Assembly: GCA_023433655.1 (NCBI GenBank)
Contig: JAEYUE010000226.1
Span: forward strand, 1 to 6,396
Length of the DNA stretch: 6,396 nucleotides
Direction: 5' to 3'
DNA from: Pseudomonadota bacterium
Lineage (GTDB): Bacteria; Pseudomonadota; Alphaproteobacteria; Caulobacterales; Caulobacteraceae
A program made the position numbers and the translations under genes. This document shows, piece by piece, positions 6,013-6,396 of the stretch. The notes beneath the pieces were generated by a model, which saw only the letters and a list, made by a program, of their open reading frames with translations, searched no databases and was not told the DNA's origin. The stretch's first letter is position 1. Each line of letters begins with the position of its first letter.

Positions 6013-6396
6013 ATGAGACCGGATGTCGAGGCCGCCAAGGCCGACATCGAGCAGTCCGCGGGACTGCTCAGGAGGCGACTTTGACTGGGATGTCGCGCTA
6101 AGACGTCTCCACGAGCTGGACGCCCGTTCCGAGGACCCCACGCTGTGGGACAAGCCCGCCGAGGCTCAGGCCCTGATGCGGGAGCGCCAGCAGCTGGCCG
6201 ACCGGATCAATGCGGTCAAGGCGATCGAGAGCGACCTGTCGGACGCCGTCGAATACGCCGAGATGGCCGACGCCGAGGGGGATGAGGCCTCGCTGGACGA
6301 CGCCCGCGCCCAGCTGAAGGAGATCAAGGCCCGCGCCGCCAAGGCCGAGCTGGAAGCCCTGCTGTCGGGCGAGGCCGACGGCAACGACGCCTATGT
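6013..6396 (+). CDS. prfB: Peptide chain release factor 2 (N-terminal part, programmed +1 frameshift)
   Basis: RF2 recognises UGA and UAA stop codons and triggers peptide release on the ribosome. The reading frame is split. From ATG 6013 the zero frame encodes 23 residues, MRPDVEAAKADIEQSAGLLR then RRL, and meets TGA at 6082-6084. Skipping T6082 continues in the +1 frame as DWDVALRRLHELDARSEDPT and LWDKPAEAQALM to the window edge, giving 127 residues of a protein usually near 365-375. This is the helical N-terminal domain, with LDWD and EDPxLW typical of RF2. The SPF stop-codon motif and the catalytic GGQ lie beyond the window. GGAG (6003-6006), six bases upstream, sets the start. An ATG at 6008 yields only two codons. 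The gene follows mrcA on the same strand, separated by the inverted repeat and a possible promoter. RF2 level is autoregulated by the frameshift. The frame change is therefore biological, not a sequencing error. Confidence 0.96.
6049..6069 (+). other. Perfect 9-bp hairpin abutting the prfB frameshift signal
   Basis: GAGCAGTCC (6049-6057), loop GCG (6058-6060) and GGACTGCTC (6061-6069) form an uninterrupted 9-bp stem inside the prfB coding sequence (codons 13-19). The next base begins the internal AGGAGG. When CTT is in the ribosomal P site, the 3' arm lies near the mRNA exit, so the stem could refold behind the ribosome and compete with or support the Shine-Dalgarno contact. The fold is visible in the sequence; any effect on frameshifting is inference. 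Confidence 0.6.
6070..6085 (+). promoter_or_regulatory. prfB programmed +1 frameshift site
   Basis: The internal Shine-Dalgarno AGGAGG (6070-6075), three spacer bases CGA, slippery CTT (6079-6081), then TGA followed by C (6082-6085) reproduce the classic bacterial prfB element, including the three-base spacing known from E. coli (AGGGGG-UAU-CUU-UGA-C). When RF2 is scarce, slow termination at the UGA lets peptidyl-tRNA slip forward one base and full-length RF2 is made; when it is abundant, the 23-residue product terminates. Confidence 0.95.

Noticed and set aside
6008..6016. Mini-ORF ATG-CGA-TGA whose stop overlaps the prfB ATG
   Set aside because: The GGAG Shine-Dalgarno is one base from this ATG, too close for initiation, and spaced correctly for the ATG at 6013.
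6082..6084. In-frame TGA in prfB as a nonsense mutation or sequencing error
   Set aside because: The AGGAGG, three-base spacer, CTT, TGA and C are all in place, so this is the normal programmed frameshift of RF2.
1..6396. A novel defence, mobile or biosynthetic system
   Set aside because: I saw no transposase, integrase, CRISPR-like array, attachment site or toxin-antitoxin pair. All sizeable genes fit housekeeping or envelope families and composition is even across the window.

Overview
The window looks like a high-GC alphaproteobacterial chromosome, most likely from Caulobacterales and close to Brevundimonas or Caulobacter. The evidence is the strong GC bias at third codon positions, a recognisable alphaproteobacterial RNase E N-terminus, a Caulobacterales-type lipoprotein, and the gene order. 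From memory, rne, a cell-wall amidase (amiC), PBP1A (mrcA) and release factor 2 (prfB) often lie together in this order in alphaproteobacteria. No database search was possible, so the organism is an inference.

Layout from left to right. Positions 1-123 hold the first 41 codons of rne on the minus strand. Positions 124-564 are a divergent, non-coding rne/amiC regulatory region with a 16-base palindrome. amiC (565-1779, plus) encodes a periplasmic zinc N-acetylmuramoyl-L-alanine amidase. It converges on a minus-strand lipoprotein gene (1877-2506), and a GC-rich stem-loop lies between them. That lipoprotein gene is divergent from an exodeoxyribonuclease X-like gene (2650-3366, plus), which is followed 55 bases later by mrcA (3422-5845, plus), a bifunctional penicillin-binding protein. 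A short intergenic region (5846-6012) carries a near-perfect 23-base inverted repeat built from 7-base units and a possible promoter. prfB (6013 to beyond the right end) follows, with a textbook programmed +1 frameshift site.

Functionally the window pairs envelope growth (PBP1A makes peptidoglycan, the amidase cleaves it for cell separation) with RNA turnover (RNase E) and translation termination (RF2). The lipoprotein/exonuclease pair sits between amiC and mrcA and looks like an addition to an otherwise conserved cluster.

I found no new defence, mobile or biosynthetic system. The signals most worth checking are a perfect 9-bp hairpin directly abutting the internal Shine-Dalgarno of the prfB frameshift site, the heptamer inverted repeat upstream of prfB, the Tat-like signal on an aromatic-rich lipoprotein, and the altered Exo II motif and uncertain start of the exonuclease.
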